44,090 nt of DNA from contig JBAVJB010000163.1 of assembly GCA_049687495.1 (NCBI GenBank), positions 1-44,090 of the forward strand. The letters run 5' to 3'. Made by a program: the position numbers and the translations under genes. Numbering within the stretch: position 1 is the first letter of the stretch; every line of letters starts with the position of its first letter. The stretch comes from Salinimicrobium sp049687495. Lineage in GTDB: Bacteria; Bacteroidota; Bacteroidia; Flavobacteriales; Flavobacteriaceae. Below are positions 20,411 through 30,227 of this stretch, one piece after another. Below the pieces are notes generated by a model, which worked only from the letters and a program-made list of their open reading frames with translations, was not told where the DNA came from and did not search any database.

Positions 20411-23163
20411 GCGTTTTGTTTTAGTTCTTTTTCTTCAAAAGGAATGTTGGGATCACAGATCTCTAAAATGAGATTTTTGAGCTGTTCTTTAAATTCAGAA
20501 AGTGTTTCCCGGGTAATTTCGGGATCTTTTTTGGCTCCTTTTCCCTTTTTGTCTTTTTTAGAAAACCTCAAAAATCCTGCCTTCAGGTTTTTGAAAGAAA
20601 TGATGCCGGCTTCTGCAGAAGTTGTTATAGGTTGAATATGATCTAAAAGGCAGGCATAGGTAAGGATCTGGAAGGGTTTACTGTAGCTGTCATAGTCGCT
20701 GTTGATCTCATCCCAGTCCACAACTTCCACCTTACCCTGGTCTACTCTACCGGTTTTGTAGTCAATGATCCTCATTTTGCCATTGAATTCATCCACCCGG
20801 TCAACGGTACCTTTGAGATTGACAGGAAAGTCCAGCTCCGGTATCAAAAAACGGCTTTTTAATTTATTCTCCACCTGCAGCACTTTAATCCTATTGCCCT
20901 TTTTCAGGCTTTTTATCTCCGATCTTAAAAAGTTAAGCACATAGCGTTTGGCTACCTCAAAAATGAGCAGGTTCTTACCCGAATTCATCGGCGCTTCGGT
21001 ATAATGGTTTTTAAATTGCTTCTCAATTTCTGAAGGGGTCTCTAAAATGGCATTTTCAAGCAGCTCTATTTTTAGCTCCTGGCCTGTCCACTGTTTATAA
21101 AAATGCTCCAGCGTATCGTGAACCACCGTACCCAACGTATTGTAAGCCACGGTCTCCTCGACTTCCTCGGGCTCCTGTATCTTCAGGATCTGTTGTTTAT
21201 AAAAATCAAGCGGATTCCTGATGTAGCTCGTTAAAGCTGATGGAGAAAAACCTTCGGCAGCCCGTTCTTTGATCCTCTCCATGATCTCAGGCGTCTTTTT
21301 AACGCTTTTAAGGCTCTTTTTCAAAGCCGGCACCTTAGGCGCCACATTATAGCTCTTGATGTCGTGCTGCTCCAGCTGTTCCATTTCCAGCTGCAACAGG
21401 AAACGGGATTTTTCACCGGCATTCAAGCCGTCACTTTCGGTATTGTAAAGCAGGTGCGCCTTTTTTGCCCGCTGTAAAAGGTGGTAAAAGTGATAAGCAT
21501 AAACCGCATCTTTCTCCTTGTAAGTGGGAAGATTGTAGGCACACTTCAGGTCAAACGGCACAAAAGAATTATTGCTTTTACCGGAAGGCAGCACGCCTTC
21601 ATTGACCGAAGTGACTATGACATTCTCAAAATCCAGCACCCTCGACTCCAGCACTCCCATCAACTGCAAACCCGAAAAAGGTTTCCCGCGGAAGTCGACC
21701 GTCTTCATAGACATCAGATCCTTGAAGATCGAAAAAAGCGATTTTAGAGAGGTGACATATTTGTACTCCTGCAACAGGTTGCTCAACTGGTTGAATAGTG
21801 TATGGAACTGGTAAAGAAACTCCAGCGTGAGCCTATCTTTATCTTTGTCGAGACCCTCTTTAAAGAGGTAGATCAACTGCTGCAGGTTCTCAACGGCCAG
21901 TCGGGGCTCATTTTTCCAGTCCCCAAAGCAGAGACTGTATATCTTTTTGGCCTTTTCAGAAGCGTTGGCGGTAAGCATCTCAGGCTTCAGATAGATAAGG
22001 TTTTCCTTCTTGATCTTTTCAGAAAGCCTTCCCGAAAAGCCGCCCGTGATCTTTTGTATCAAAGGATGATTGCAGATGCTCACCACGTCTTTGTAGTACC
22101 AGTCTGTACGGTTGCGGGAGGCATGCATCTTCAGCAAATGTTCAAAAAGAAAAGCCACAGGGGCGTTTTTCAGGGCAAAGCCCATGGTCACATTCACATC
22201 CTGTACATTTGGCGGCAGCGAATTCAAAACCGGCAGCAAAAGGCTTTCATCTCCCAAAACTACAGCCGTGTTTTTCAATTCTTCGGAAGAAAGGCCCGAA
22301 AGCAGTTCGCCCACATATTTGGCCTGCCCAATATTCCTGGGAACGCCCGTCATGTTGATCTGTTTTGGTCTTTTATATTCCGAAGAAAGCTTCTTCAACT
22401 GCTGCTCCTCATAGATCGGCCATTTTTTGAGGTACTGCCGAAGAAATAGGGAAACATCATGCTGCGGGTCATGAAGGAAAGCCTCCTCGGCATCCCAGAA
22501 CACCTCAGCTTTTCCTGCGGCCATCATCTTCTGAAGAATCTCCTGCTCGGCAGAATTCAGCGCATTAAAGCCAATAAACACGTATGGATCTTCCACCTTC
22601 TGAAGGTAAGCCTCGATATTTTCTGAAGCTTTTCTATAGACCATTCCCTGGTAAGCCAGCCCGCGGTCTTCCAGCTGCTTTTTAAGCTGCTCATAATACT
22701 CGGGCAGTTTATTCCAGAAGGAAAGGTAGTTCTCCATCAAAGGAGTTCTCTCTTCCTGAAGATACCAGTGGTTCATCTCCTGAATGTTGCCCAGGTAACC
22801 AAAGAAAGAATCGTAATCGATCAAATAGCGGTCGATCTCATTGAAGTCGTGCAACAGGGTTTGTGCCCAGGAGGCAAAAGTCTCGAAATTCTCAACCTTG
22901 TCTTTTGGCGTACAGCGCAAATAGGCGGTATAGAACTCAAAGAGTGCCGTAATATTATCGGCAGATTTTACGCCGGCGACTTCTTCAGCAAAATCTTCAA
23001 TGCTTAAAACCCGGGGCATGAACAAAGCTTTCTTGCTAAGTGCCGCCACCTGCTGTTTAAGGAATGCTCCCGCCCGCCTGCTGGGCAGCACGAATGTGTA
23101 ATTAGAGATCGATCTGTCGCGGGAAAGCAGTTCCTCTAAGACCTGGGTAATGAATGGTGTCAT
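20404..23163 (-). CDS. addB: AddB-like PD-(D/E)XK nuclease subunit
   Basis: A 919-residue protein likely to pair with the AddA-like protein at 26163-29303 in double-strand-break resection. The N-terminus (SNYTFVLPSRRAGAFLKQQ) looks like a helicase domain without a proper Walker A, as in AddB. The C-terminal nuclease is clear: TVVHDTLEHFYKQW (RecB-family histidine region), then GTVDRVDEF and MRIIDYKTGRVD. The four iron-sulphur cysteines of classical AddB are not evident. One AAAATGNCATTTT palindrome (21044-21056) lies in the coding sequence. Bacteroidetes members are normally annotated as PD-(D/E)XK nuclease family proteins. Confidence 0.82.
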   Translation of the reverse strand: MTPFITQVLEELLSRDRSISNYTFVLPSRRAGAFLKQQVAALSKKALFMPRVLSIEDFAEEVAGVKSADNITALFEFYTAYLRCTPKDKVENFETFASWAQTLLHDFNEIDRYLIDYDSFFGYLGNIQEMNHWYLQEERTPLMENYLSFWNKLPEYYEQLKKQLEDRGLAYQGMVYRKASENIEAYLQKVEDPYVFIGFNALNSAEQEILQKMMAAGKAEVFWDAEEAFLHDPQHDVSLFLRQYLKKWPIYEEQQLKKLSSEYKRPKQINMTGVPRNIGQAKYVGELLSGLSSEELKNTAVVLGDESLLLPVLNSLPPNVQDVNVTMGFALKNAPVAFLFEHLLKMHASRNRTDWYYKDVVSICNHPLIQKITGGFSGRLSEKIKKENLIYLKPEMLTANASEKAKKIYSLCFGDWKNEPRLAVENLQQLIYLFKEGLDKDKDRLTLEFLYQFHTLFNQLSNLLQEYKYVTSLKSLFSIFKDLMSMKTVDFRGKPFSGLQLMGVLESRVLDFENVIVTSVNEGVLPSGKSNNSFVPFDLKCAYNLPTYKEKDAVYAYHFYHLLQRAKKAHLLYNTESDGLNAGEKSRFLLQLEMEQLEQHDIKSYNVAPKVPALKKSLKSVKKTPEIMERIKERAAEGFSPSALTSYIRNPLDFYKQQILKIQEPEEVEETVAYNTLGTVVHDTLEHFYKQWTGQELKIELLENAILETPSEIEKQFKNHYTEAPMNSGKNLLIFEVAKRYVLNFLRSEIKSLKKGNRIKVLQVENKLKSRFLIPELDFPVNLKGTVDRVDEFNGKMRIIDYKTGRVDQGKVEVVDWDEINSDYDSYSKPFQILTYACLLDHIQPITTSAEAGIISFKNLKAGFLRFSKKDKKGKGAKKDPEITRETLSEFKEQLKNLILEICDPNIPFEEKELKQNAW

Positions 23164-23174
23164 GCCTTAAAAAT

Positions 23175-23204
23175 AAAAAACGCCCCGGGAACCCGGAGCG
23201 TTTT
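23175..23204 (-). terminator. Intrinsic terminator of the ompA-like gene
   Basis: Read on the minus strand: AAAACGC-t-CCGGG-tt-CCCGG-g-GCGTTTTTT, 24 bp after the stop at 23228. It also separates the gene from addB downstream. Confidence 0.88.
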
Positions 23205-23227
23205 CTAAAAAAGATTTTGAGTTAGAT

Positions 23228-24634
23228 CTACATATCTGAGCTGTCTTGCTCAACTGCAGATTTCTTCATTTCTTTTTCTTTATCTAAAGAGATTTCAACC
23301 CTTCTGTTTTCCTGTCTACCTTTAGCTGTGCTGTTGGTAGCAATAGGATTGTTTTCTCCATAACCTTCTGCAGTAAGTCGAGATTGAGAGATACCTCTTG
23401 CTACAAGAGCTTCTCTTACAGACTCTGCTCTTTCTCTTGATAACTTCATGTTATAAGACTCACTACCGGTGCTATCTGTATGTCCTCCAAGGTGGAAAAC
23501 AGTTTGTGGGTATTCTTTCATGATATCAGCGATCGCATCAAGAGTTTCTTCAGATTCCTGACGGATAGTCGCTTTATTAAGGTCGAACAGGATAGTCCTT
23601 GAATATTCGTTCAATTCTTCGATCACCTCAACTGTAGGCTCTGGACAACCATTGTTTGCAGCAGTACCTGCTACTTCTGGACATTCATCATCTTTGTCAA
23701 GAACGCCATCGTTGTCTTTATCCTGCCATGGGCAACCGTTGTTTTCTTTTGGACCTGCCTCGTTAGGACATTCGTCATCAGAATCTTTGATTCCGTCACC
23801 GTCAGCATCAGGACATCCGTTAAGAGATGCAAGGCCTGCTACAGTAGGACATTCGTCTTGAGGATCGGCTACCCCGTCACCATCGGTATCAGGACATCCA
23901 TTGAATTCTGCTGGACCTGCCTGGTCTGGACATGCATCTTTACGGTCTTCAATTCCGTCACCGTCAGAGTCTGGACATCCATTGTACATTTCAAGTCCCG
24001 CAACTTCAGGACATTCGTCATCTTTGTCGTAGATGCCGTCACCATCGGTATCTTTTCCACCAAATGCGAATTTGATTCCTCCAACATGTTGCCAGTGAGA
24101 CTGTCCATTATTTTCGAAACTATGTTTGTAGATAGTCTGTATGCTAAGTGCAAAGTTATCAGTGAACCAGAAGTTAAAGCCGGCAGTACCGTCTAAAGTT
24201 CCAACTCCCTGTTCATCGATCCAGGTATAACCCCCACCAACACCAACGATTGGGTCAAGCCAACCGGCGTTAGCATCGTTGCGGAAGCTATAGTTAAAAG
24301 TTCCGTCTAAAGCGTAGTAAGTAAGACCATCCCAGCCTTGATCACCGTATTTGTCTATTTTATTGACAGAACCGGCACCTTCAAAGTAGAACCCGGCTCC
24401 AATATTCCTGGCGACAGAAATTCTTGACACCCCGGGAAGCACATTCCAGTGATCTCCCGTGTTAAAAAATTCGTCAAAATAACCACCAAGAGGAGCATTT
24501 TCTCCCGTTGGGAAAAAATCAACGGCATTTACTCCCAAACCTAGAGCCCAGGGATTATTATTATCCTGTGCCTGTGCAGTAGAAAAGCCCAGGACGAATA
24601 ATGCAGCCAATAAAAATCTGTTTAGATGTTTCAT
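23228..24634 (-). CDS. OmpA-family outer membrane protein with thrombospondin type 3 repeats
   Basis: A 468-residue major outer membrane protein. Signal peptide about 1-22 (ends STAQA-Q), N-terminal beta-barrel about 28-192, five calcium-binding TSP3 repeats of the form DxDGDGxxDxxDxCP...NGCP (195-332), and a C-terminal OmpA peptidoglycan-binding domain (about 346-452) with GGHTDSTGSESYN, LSRERAESVREAL and RQENRRVEI. It tethers the outer membrane to the wall. Promoter (24670-24700) and terminator (23175-23204) are both strong, and codon choice is more restricted than in the neighbours, consistent with high expression. Confidence 0.95.
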   Translation of the reverse strand: MKHLNRFLLAALFVLGFSTAQAQDNNNPWALGLGVNAVDFFPTGENAPLGGYFDEFFNTGDHWNVLPGVSRISVARNIGAGFYFEGAGSVNKIDKYGDQGWDGLTYYALDGTFNYSFRNDANAGWLDPIVGVGGGYTWIDEQGVGTLDGTAGFNFWFTDNFALSIQTIYKHSFENNGQSHWQHVGGIKFAFGGKDTDGDGIYDKDDECPEVAGLEMYNGCPDSDGDGIEDRKDACPDQAGPAEFNGCPDTDGDGVADPQDECPTVAGLASLNGCPDADGDGIKDSDDECPNEAGPKENNGCPWQDKDNDGVLDKDDECPEVAGTAANNGCPEPTVEVIEELNEYSRTILFDLNKATIRQESEETLDAIADIMKEYPQTVFHLGGHTDSTGSESYNMKLSRERAESVREALVARGISQSRLTAEGYGENNPIATNSTAKGRQENRRVEISLDKEKEMKKSAVEQDSSDM

Positions 24635-24669
24635 ATTGAAGAGTTTAATATTTTTTTAGTTAGTACAAA

Positions 24670-24700
24670 CAAAAGTAGACTGATATTCATTATTAACAAA
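24670..24700 (-). promoter_or_regulatory. Strong promoter of the ompA-like gene
   Basis: Minus strand TTTG (24697-24700), exactly 19 bp, then TACTTTTG (24670-24677): a perfect Bacteroidetes -33/-7 promoter, 35 bp upstream of the ATG. Confidence 0.85.
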
Positions 24701-24884
24701 GCTTAATATAATAAAGTTTTCTTAATAAAGCCTTGAATACTAACAGATATAGGGGTTTTCAAAGGGGGAATTCTGAGAAAACTATAAAATTTTAATAAAA
24801 AATTAGGGCCAAAATCTGACAGATTTTCCTGATTTTAAAGCCCTTGTATTTGCTTTTGCAGACATAACTGTCTTATTACAAAAT
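24701..24884. other. Spacer between kbl and the ompA-like promoter
   Basis: AT-rich. It contains the inverted repeat AAAATCT-GAC-AGATTTT (24811-24827), enclosed by GGGC and GCCC about 10 bp outside on either side. No open frame of note and no recognised element. Confidence 0.4.
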
Positions 24885-24914
24885 AAAGATCCCTCCGGGA
24901 GCGAAGGGATCTTT
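24885..24914 (-). terminator. Intrinsic terminator of kbl
   Basis: AAAGATCCCT / AGGGATCTTT stem with a 10-nt loop; on the minus strand it is followed by ATTTTG and lies 23 bp after the kbl stop. Confidence 0.85.
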
Positions 24915-24937
24915 AAAAGGTGTGAAAAAAGGCTTAT

Positions 24938-26131
24938 TTAGATCACCTTTAATTCTTTTCCTACTTTTTCAAAGGCTGCAATAGCCTTGTCGAGCTGTTC
25001 TTTGGTATGTGCAGCCGAAAGTTGCACCCTTATTCTTGCTTTTCCTTTTGGAACAACCGGGTAAAAGAACCCGATAACATAGATGCCTTCTTCCAGAAGC
25101 TTATCGGCCATGTCCTGAGACAATTTTGCATCGTAAAGCATTACCGGTACAATGGCTGCTTCGCCGTCGATGATCTCAAAACCGGCGTCTTTTATGCCCT
25201 TTTTGAAGTACCTGGTGTTCTCTTTCACCTTATTCCTTAGAGTATCGTCTGTGGCCAGCATGTCAAATACCTTAATAGAAGCCCCGACAATTGCAGGAGC
25301 CAGGGAGTTCGAGAACAAGTAAGGCCTTGATCTTTGGCGAAGGATCTCAATGATCTCCTTTTTAGCTACTGTGTAACCACCCATAGCTCCACCCAAGGCT
25401 TTTCCAAGGGTCCCGGTAATAATATCGATGCGGCCGAGAACTCCTTTTTCTTCCAGAGTTCCTATCCCGTTCTGCCCAATAAATCCTGTGGCATGACACT
25501 CGTCGATCATCACCAGGGCATCATATTTTTCGGCCAGATCACAGATCTTATCAAGAGGCGCGACAAGCCCGTCCATAGAGAATACCCCGTCAGTTACGAT
25601 GACCTTAAAACGAGCGCCTTTTTCGTTTGCTGCCTTAAGCTGCTCCTCGAGATCCTGCATATTGCCGTTCTCATAGCGATATCTTGCGGCCTTACAAAGC
25701 CTTACCCCGTCAATAATAGAAGCGTGGTTAAGGGAATCTGAAATGATCGCGTCTTCGGCTGTTAGCAATGGCTCAAAAACTCCGCCGTTAGCATCAAAAG
25801 CTGCAGCATACAAAATGGTATCTTCCATTCCGTAGAAATCGGCGATCTTACGCTCAAGTTCTTTATGGATGTCCTGAGTCCCGCAGATGAACCTCACGCT
25901 GGACATTCCGAAGCCGTGAGAATCTAAAGTGTCTTTGGCTGCCTGAATCACATCAGGGTGCGAAGAAAGGCCGAGGTAGTTGTTCGCACAAAAATTCAGC
26001 ACTTTTTTGCCCCCCTCGAGGGTGATCTCGGCGCCCTGTGGCGAAGTAATGATGCGCTCCTTTTTATAGAGTCCTTCTTCTTTTATGTTTTCTATCTCCT
26101 TTTCAAGGTATTCTTTCATGTTTCCGTACAT
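24938..26131 (-). CDS. kbl: Glycine C-acetyltransferase (2-amino-3-ketobutyrate CoA ligase)
   Basis: PLP enzyme of the alpha-oxoamine synthase family, converting 2-amino-3-ketobutyrate and CoA to glycine and acetyl-CoA in threonine breakdown. The 397-residue length, FCANNYLGLSSHP start, DECHATGFIG (D210) and PLP lysine K244 in GTLGKALGG agree with E. coli Kbl. No threonine dehydrogenase gene is beside it; in Bacteroidetes that partner is often elsewhere. The gene lies between the AddA-like gene and ompA, with a -7-like box (26147-26154) between it and the addA stop. Confidence 0.93.
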   Translation of the reverse strand: MYGNMKEYLEKEIENIKEEGLYKKERIITSPQGAEITLEGGKKVLNFCANNYLGLSSHPDVIQAAKDTLDSHGFGMSSVRFICGTQDIHKELERKIADFYGMEDTILYAAAFDANGGVFEPLLTAEDAIISDSLNHASIIDGVRLCKAARYRYENGNMQDLEEQLKAANEKGARFKVIVTDGVFSMDGLVAPLDKICDLAEKYDALVMIDECHATGFIGQNGIGTLEEKGVLGRIDIITGTLGKALGGAMGGYTVAKKEIIEILRQRSRPYLFSNSLAPAIVGASIKVFDMLATDDTLRNKVKENTRYFKKGIKDAGFEIIDGEAAIVPVMLYDAKLSQDMADKLLEEGIYVIGFFYPVVPKGKARIRVQLSAAHTKEQLDKAIAAFEKVGKELKVI

Positions 26132-26146
26132 ATCGTATGTTTTTTA

Positions 26147-26154
26147 CAAAATTA
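26147..26154 (-). promoter_or_regulatory. Predicted -7 box of kbl
   Basis: Minus strand TAATTTTG, an exact TAnnTTTG match, 15 bp upstream of the kbl ATG and just beyond the AddA-like stop codon. No -33 TTTG is seen. Confidence 0.45.
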
Positions 26155-26162
26155 CATTTCTT

Positions 26163-29100
26163 TTATACATGGGTAATAGTGATGCCTTCATTAATGTAGA
26201 CCAGCAGTTTGTTCTCAACTGTAAGCTCCATGCCTTCAAAAACGCGGGCATAAGAATTGATCTGTTCGTGGTGCTTCAGGTCCTCACTTCCGGTTTTATA
26301 GTCGATGATGCTCACTTTTTTACCGTTGATAACGATCCTGTCAGGACGCAGCAATTCCCCTTCTTCTGAAACTATTTCCCTTTCGTTGCAGCTTACATTT
26401 TCTTCGGAAAAATACTGTTGCAGCTGCGGATGTGCTACCACCTCTAAAATGGTATTTTTGACCTGCTTTTCCTCTTGCTCCCTGAAACGCCCTTCTTCTT
26501 TGGCATTTTTGAGTACCTGCTCCACATCTCTTACTGAATTTATTTCGGCAAAAAGTTCATGGATCAACTGCCCTTTTTCTATTGCCTCTTTTTGTCGCGA
26601 ATCCCACAAGGCACCCGACCTGGTAATGATCGAAATTCCGTTAGCTTCGGTTGCCGAAGAAAAGAACTCCTGCTGTTGATTCGAAACCTCTTTTTCTTCT
26701 ACCTGCTGCGGAAGGTCATTAGGGTCTCCAAAATGATATTCTTTGCCTTCGTTCCATTTATTCAGCGACTTTAAATAAGAGATCAACAGGCCGGAAAATT
26801 TCTTTTGATTCTCCTCGCCTTTCTTATCCACTTCATATTTCGAGATCACATATAGCTGCTGCACCGGCCTGGTCAATGCCACGTACAGCACATTAAGAGC
26901 GTCCAGCTGACTATTGAAGCAAAGCTCGTCATACAATTGAGGGGCATCCCCGTCCCATTCCTTCATTTTTTCTGAAGATCTTAGCAGCGCAACCGGCACA
27001 CGACTTTCCAGGTCCTGCGGAAGTTCCATCCATAAGGAATCCCGGCTAACGTCTGTCACGGGGCTGTTGGCGAAGGGGTAGATCACCACCGGGAATTCGA
27101 GGCCCTTGGCTTTGTGAATGGTCATGATCTGCACGGCATCTTCCCCTTCGGGAACAACAATGCTCAAATCATCCTTTTTTCTGTCCCACAGTTCGAGATA
27201 ACTGAAAATTCCGGCTCCTTCAGAATGTGAAGTCTCGTAAACAAAATCCAGGAAGAACTGCAGGTAAGCATTAGAGCCTTTGACCAGCCCAAAATTCCTG
27301 ATGATGTATTCTACTGCTTCATAGACAGAAACCGAATTAAGCTGCTCCAGGTCAAAATCAATTCCAAAGACCTTGAATCGGTCAAAGAAGTCCTGCCCCT
27401 GAAGCTCCAGCGTCTCCTTTAGAAAACCGTATTGCTCCTCTATTTCAGGATATTTGCCCAGCAGGTAATCCAGGATATCAAACTTCAGGTTCTTATCTGC
27501 TTTTTCTATGCTTAGCTGAAGAAGATCATTAATGAATTTCACTTCCGGCGACCTGCTGAGCAACAGGCTTTCCGCAGAAATTACCGAAATGCCGTGTTCG
27601 TTCAAAAAGTTAGCAATCGCAATGCTTTCTTTTCTTTTTCGGGTAAGTATGCAAATGTCGCTTTTTGCGACCTGTTTTTGGCTCAAATTGCTGATGATCT
27701 CCAGCACTCTTTCGGGATAAGCCTGCATTTCCTCTTCGGCGTTTTCAGCTTCAACGAAAGAGATATTGACATAGCCCCTGTCCTCGCTCACAGGTTCCTG
27801 CCCGCTTTTGATGAACAGTTCCCGATGCTCTTCTAAATGAAAGCAGGAGGAGGAGAATTTGAAAAAGTCGTTATTGAAGTCTACAATGGTTTTGGCGCTT
27901 CGGTAATTCTTTGGCAGCACCAGCACCTGCTTGTCTTCTATATTAAATGGGTTCTTGTCTTTGCACAATTCCATGAACTGCTCGGCTTTGCCGCCTCTCC
28001 AGCGATAAATGGACTGTTTTGCGTCCCCCACAAGCGTGAGGCTGCCGCTATTCTCATTTCCTCCGGAAAGGGTATGGTCAACCAACGGGATCAAATTCTC
28101 CCACTGCAATTGTGAGGTATCCTGGAATTCATCTATAAAATAATGCCTGTATCGCTCGCCCAGCCTTTCATAAATAAAAGGAGCGGGTTGGTCTTTAACG
28201 GTCTTCCCGATCGTGGAATTAAATTCTGAGATCAACACCACGGCATTCTCCTGCTTGATGGCTTCGATCTCGTTTTGAATGGCGCTTAGCAATGACAGCG
28301 GCACCAGGTTTTTCTCTACCGCCTGGAAAAATTGATGTGCTAAAATGCCCTTTTTGACACTGCAGTACAGCTCCCAGATTTGCGGCTGCAGCTCATCCAG
28401 GATCTGCCTTTTTGATGCATTGACCTTTTTAGGATAAAGCGGCTCACATTCGAGATCGGCCTGCCATTTTAGATCGAACTTGAGCTGCCTTAGATCAAGC
28501 TCCTTTACCTTAAGAAAAAAATTGGGACAGGAAGACCTGCTAAAATCCTCATTTTCGAGCCCGTTGCTTTTCAGCAGCTCAAAAAATTCTTCGGAAGCCT
28601 TTACCAATTCGGCTTCCAAAAAGGCCATTTTCTCCTTCAGTTTTTTCTGAAGCTGAAGGAAATCCTCCATGTTCTTATGCTTCAGCAGTTCCAAAAATGG
28701 CAAATTCGTCTCCTGTGTCAGCAGTTTGGCAATCTCAAGAAGATCTCGAGAAATATCCCAGCTCTTATCATCATCGGTTTTGCTAAGAACGAAATTGACG
28801 AGGACACGGGTAAGGTCCTTATCTTCTCCTGCCTTACTTATCAACCTGTCCACAGCTTCACTTAAAACCTCTTCGGTTCTTAGTTCCACTTCAAAATTTA
28901 GCGGCAGGTCCAGGTCGCGGGCGAAAGTCCTAAGCACGCGATGGGTAAAGCCATCAATAGTGGAGACCTCAAAAGCCGCATAGTTATGGATGATGCTCTT
29001 GAGAATATCCTTGCCCTTGAGATGGATCTCCTGCGGCGTAAAACCGGTTTCCTGGGCGAGCAGCTGCAACAGGTTTTCGTCTTTTTCGCTGCGATCTTCT

Positions 29101-29303
29101 TTGGAAACAGATCTTAGGGCTGCAACAATGCGGCTTTTCATTTCGGCGACAGCCTTATTGGTAAAGGTGATGGCCAGAATATTTTTGAAACCGTCATTGC
29201 GTGGCGACAGCAGTAACAGGACAAGGTATTCTTTTACAAGGGTAAAAGTCTTGCCCGAACCGGCCGAGGCATTATATATGGTGAAGGAATTGGAACTTTT
29301 CAA
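26163..29303 (-). CDS. addA: AddA-like UvrD/RecB-family helicase-nuclease
   Basis: A 1046-residue SF1A helicase with C-terminal nuclease. Walker A is NASAGSGKTFTLVKEY (11-26); later come FIDEFQDTSQLQW (motif II), GDAKQSIYRWRGG (III), TIHKAKGLEFPVVIYP (V) and NVLYVALTRPVQQLYVIS (VI). The nuclease core is RPDRIVING - VSIIDYKTGS near the C-terminus. With the AddB-like protein it would resect double-strand breaks for RecA. The frame opens with a TTG at 29301-29303, 8 codons before the conserved core, with a stop three codons further upstream, so a TTG start is proposed. Confidence 0.9.
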   Translation of the reverse strand: MKSSNSFTIYNASAGSGKTFTLVKEYLVLLLLSPRNDGFKNILAITFTNKAVAEMKSRIVAALRSVSKEDRSEKDENLLQLLAQETGFTPQEIHLKGKDILKSIIHNYAAFEVSTIDGFTHRVLRTFARDLDLPLNFEVELRTEEVLSEAVDRLISKAGEDKDLTRVLVNFVLSKTDDDKSWDISRDLLEIAKLLTQETNLPFLELLKHKNMEDFLQLQKKLKEKMAFLEAELVKASEEFFELLKSNGLENEDFSRSSCPNFFLKVKELDLRQLKFDLKWQADLECEPLYPKKVNASKRQILDELQPQIWELYCSVKKGILAHQFFQAVEKNLVPLSLLSAIQNEIEAIKQENAVVLISEFNSTIGKTVKDQPAPFIYERLGERYRHYFIDEFQDTSQLQWENLIPLVDHTLSGGNENSGSLTLVGDAKQSIYRWRGGKAEQFMELCKDKNPFNIEDKQVLVLPKNYRSAKTIVDFNNDFFKFSSSCFHLEEHRELFIKSGQEPVSEDRGYVNISFVEAENAEEEMQAYPERVLEIISNLSQKQVAKSDICILTRKRKESIAIANFLNEHGISVISAESLLLSRSPEVKFINDLLQLSIEKADKNLKFDILDYLLGKYPEIEEQYGFLKETLELQGQDFFDRFKVFGIDFDLEQLNSVSVYEAVEYIIRNFGLVKGSNAYLQFFLDFVYETSHSEGAGIFSYLELWDRKKDDLSIVVPEGEDAVQIMTIHKAKGLEFPVVIYPFANSPVTDVSRDSLWMELPQDLESRVPVALLRSSEKMKEWDGDAPQLYDELCFNSQLDALNVLYVALTRPVQQLYVISKYEVDKKGEENQKKFSGLLISYLKSLNKWNEGKEYHFGDPNDLPQQVEEKEVSNQQQEFFSSATEANGISIITRSGALWDSRQKEAIEKGQLIHELFAEINSVRDVEQVLKNAKEEGRFREQEEKQVKNTILEVVAHPQLQQYFSEENVSCNEREIVSEEGELLRPDRIVINGKKVSIIDYKTGSEDLKHHEQINSYARVFEGMELTVENKLLVYINEGITITHV

Positions 29304-29465
29304 GAAAATTTTTCACTAAAATATGAAATGATCCACAAAAAAACGCAGCCGCAGGAACAGGATTTAAATTAGTTTATTTTCAATCAGTTGAAGGAATTAG
29401 CTCTATTATCATGATAAATACTTATGAAAAAGCCAAAGGTTTAAGGATTTTATAACACATTATAA

Positions 29466-29496
29466 TTTCAATTACGTAGCCGAATCTCTAAATTTG
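29466..29496 (+). promoter_or_regulatory. Predicted promoter of sodA
   Basis: TTTC at 29466-29469, a 19-bp spacer and TAAATTTG at 29489-29496, 40 bp before the ATG. The -7 box is exact, the -33 box one base off. A 12-bp palindrome TTATCATGATAA (29406-29417) lies further upstream. Confidence 0.6.
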
Positions 29497-29536
29497 GGGT
29501 TGATCTAAGTAATAACATTTTAAAAAAGTATAAACT

Positions 29537-30145
29537 ATGGCTTTTGAGTTACCAAAACTGAAATACGCATTTGATGCATTGGAGCCTCACATTGACGCAA
29601 GAACAATGGAGATCCACCACGATAAACACCACGCCGGATACACAAGCAAATTGAATGATGCAGTAAAAGGCACCGACATGGAAGGAAAAAATATCGAGAA
29701 CATCCTTCACAACCTCGATATGGAAAATAAAGCTGTTCGCAACAATGGAGGCGGATACTACAACCACAACCTTTACTGGGAAATCATGTCTCCAAACGGA
29801 GGCGGAAAACCTTCTGGTGAACTTGCCAGCGCAATTGATAAGAAGTTTGGCTCTTTTAGTGCTTTTAAAGACGAGTTTTCTAAAGCGGGAGCTACTCAGT
29901 TTGGATCCGGATGGGCATGGCTTTGCGTCAAGGATGGTGGAGAGCTGGATATTTGCTCTACAGCCAACCAGGATAATCCATTGATGCCGGGCATTGGTTG
30001 CGGCGGAACTCCTATTCTTGGAATGGATGTTTGGGAACACGCTTACTACCTAAAATACCAAAACCAGCGTCCTGCTTATATTGACGCGTTCTTTAACGTG
30101 ATCAACTGGGAGGAAGTTTCAAAACGATACGCACAGGAGAAATAA
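29537..30145 (+). CDS. sodA: Superoxide dismutase, Mn type (or cambialistic)
   Basis: Dismutates superoxide in the cytoplasm. The 202-residue protein has metal ligands H27 (MEIHHDKHH), H77 (YYNHNLYWE), D164 and H168 (DVWEHAYYLKYQ). The active-site glutamine is in the STANQDNPLM segment (position 145), and GGGYYN has glycine at the other diagnostic place, which points to Mn rather than Fe use. Length is standard. It has its own promoter and a palindromic terminator (30169-30206), so it is monocistronic. Confidence 0.95.
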   Translation: MAFELPKLKYAFDALEPHIDARTMEIHHDKHHAGYTSKLNDAVKGTDMEGKNIENILHNLDMENKAVRNNGGGYYNHNLYWEIMSPNGGGKPSGELASAIDKKFGSFSAFKDEFSKAGATQFGSGWAWLCVKDGGELDICSTANQDNPLMPGIGCGGTPILGMDVWEHAYYLKYQNQRPAYIDAFFNVINWEEVSKRYAQEK

Positions 30146-30168
30146 TTCCTTGTGAAATAAGATTTTAA

Positions 30169-30206
30169 AGAGCTGTCAAAAATGTCATTTTTGACAGCTC
30201 TTTTTT
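30169..30206 (+). terminator. sodA terminator built on the dispersed palindrome
   Basis: A perfect 33-bp palindrome, arms AGAGCTGTCAAAAATG and its complement around a central T (30169-30201), then a T-run to 30206. Its core 30179-30191 is one of the eight exact AAAATGNCATTTT copies. Confidence 0.88.
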
Positions 30207-30227
30207 ATTCTAGAAAATCTAGCGCAT

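Noticed and set aside
20463..28360. Near copies of the 13-bp palindrome inside addA and addB as functional sites
   Set aside because: Several encode the peptide pattern KNxILE or KGIL in frame, so protein constraint may explain them; only exact copies were counted.
29406..29417. Palindrome TTATCATGATAA upstream of sodA as an operator
   Set aside because: A 12-bp AT-rich palindrome is not rare, it lies about 85 bp from the sodA start, and no matching regulator consensus is known to me.
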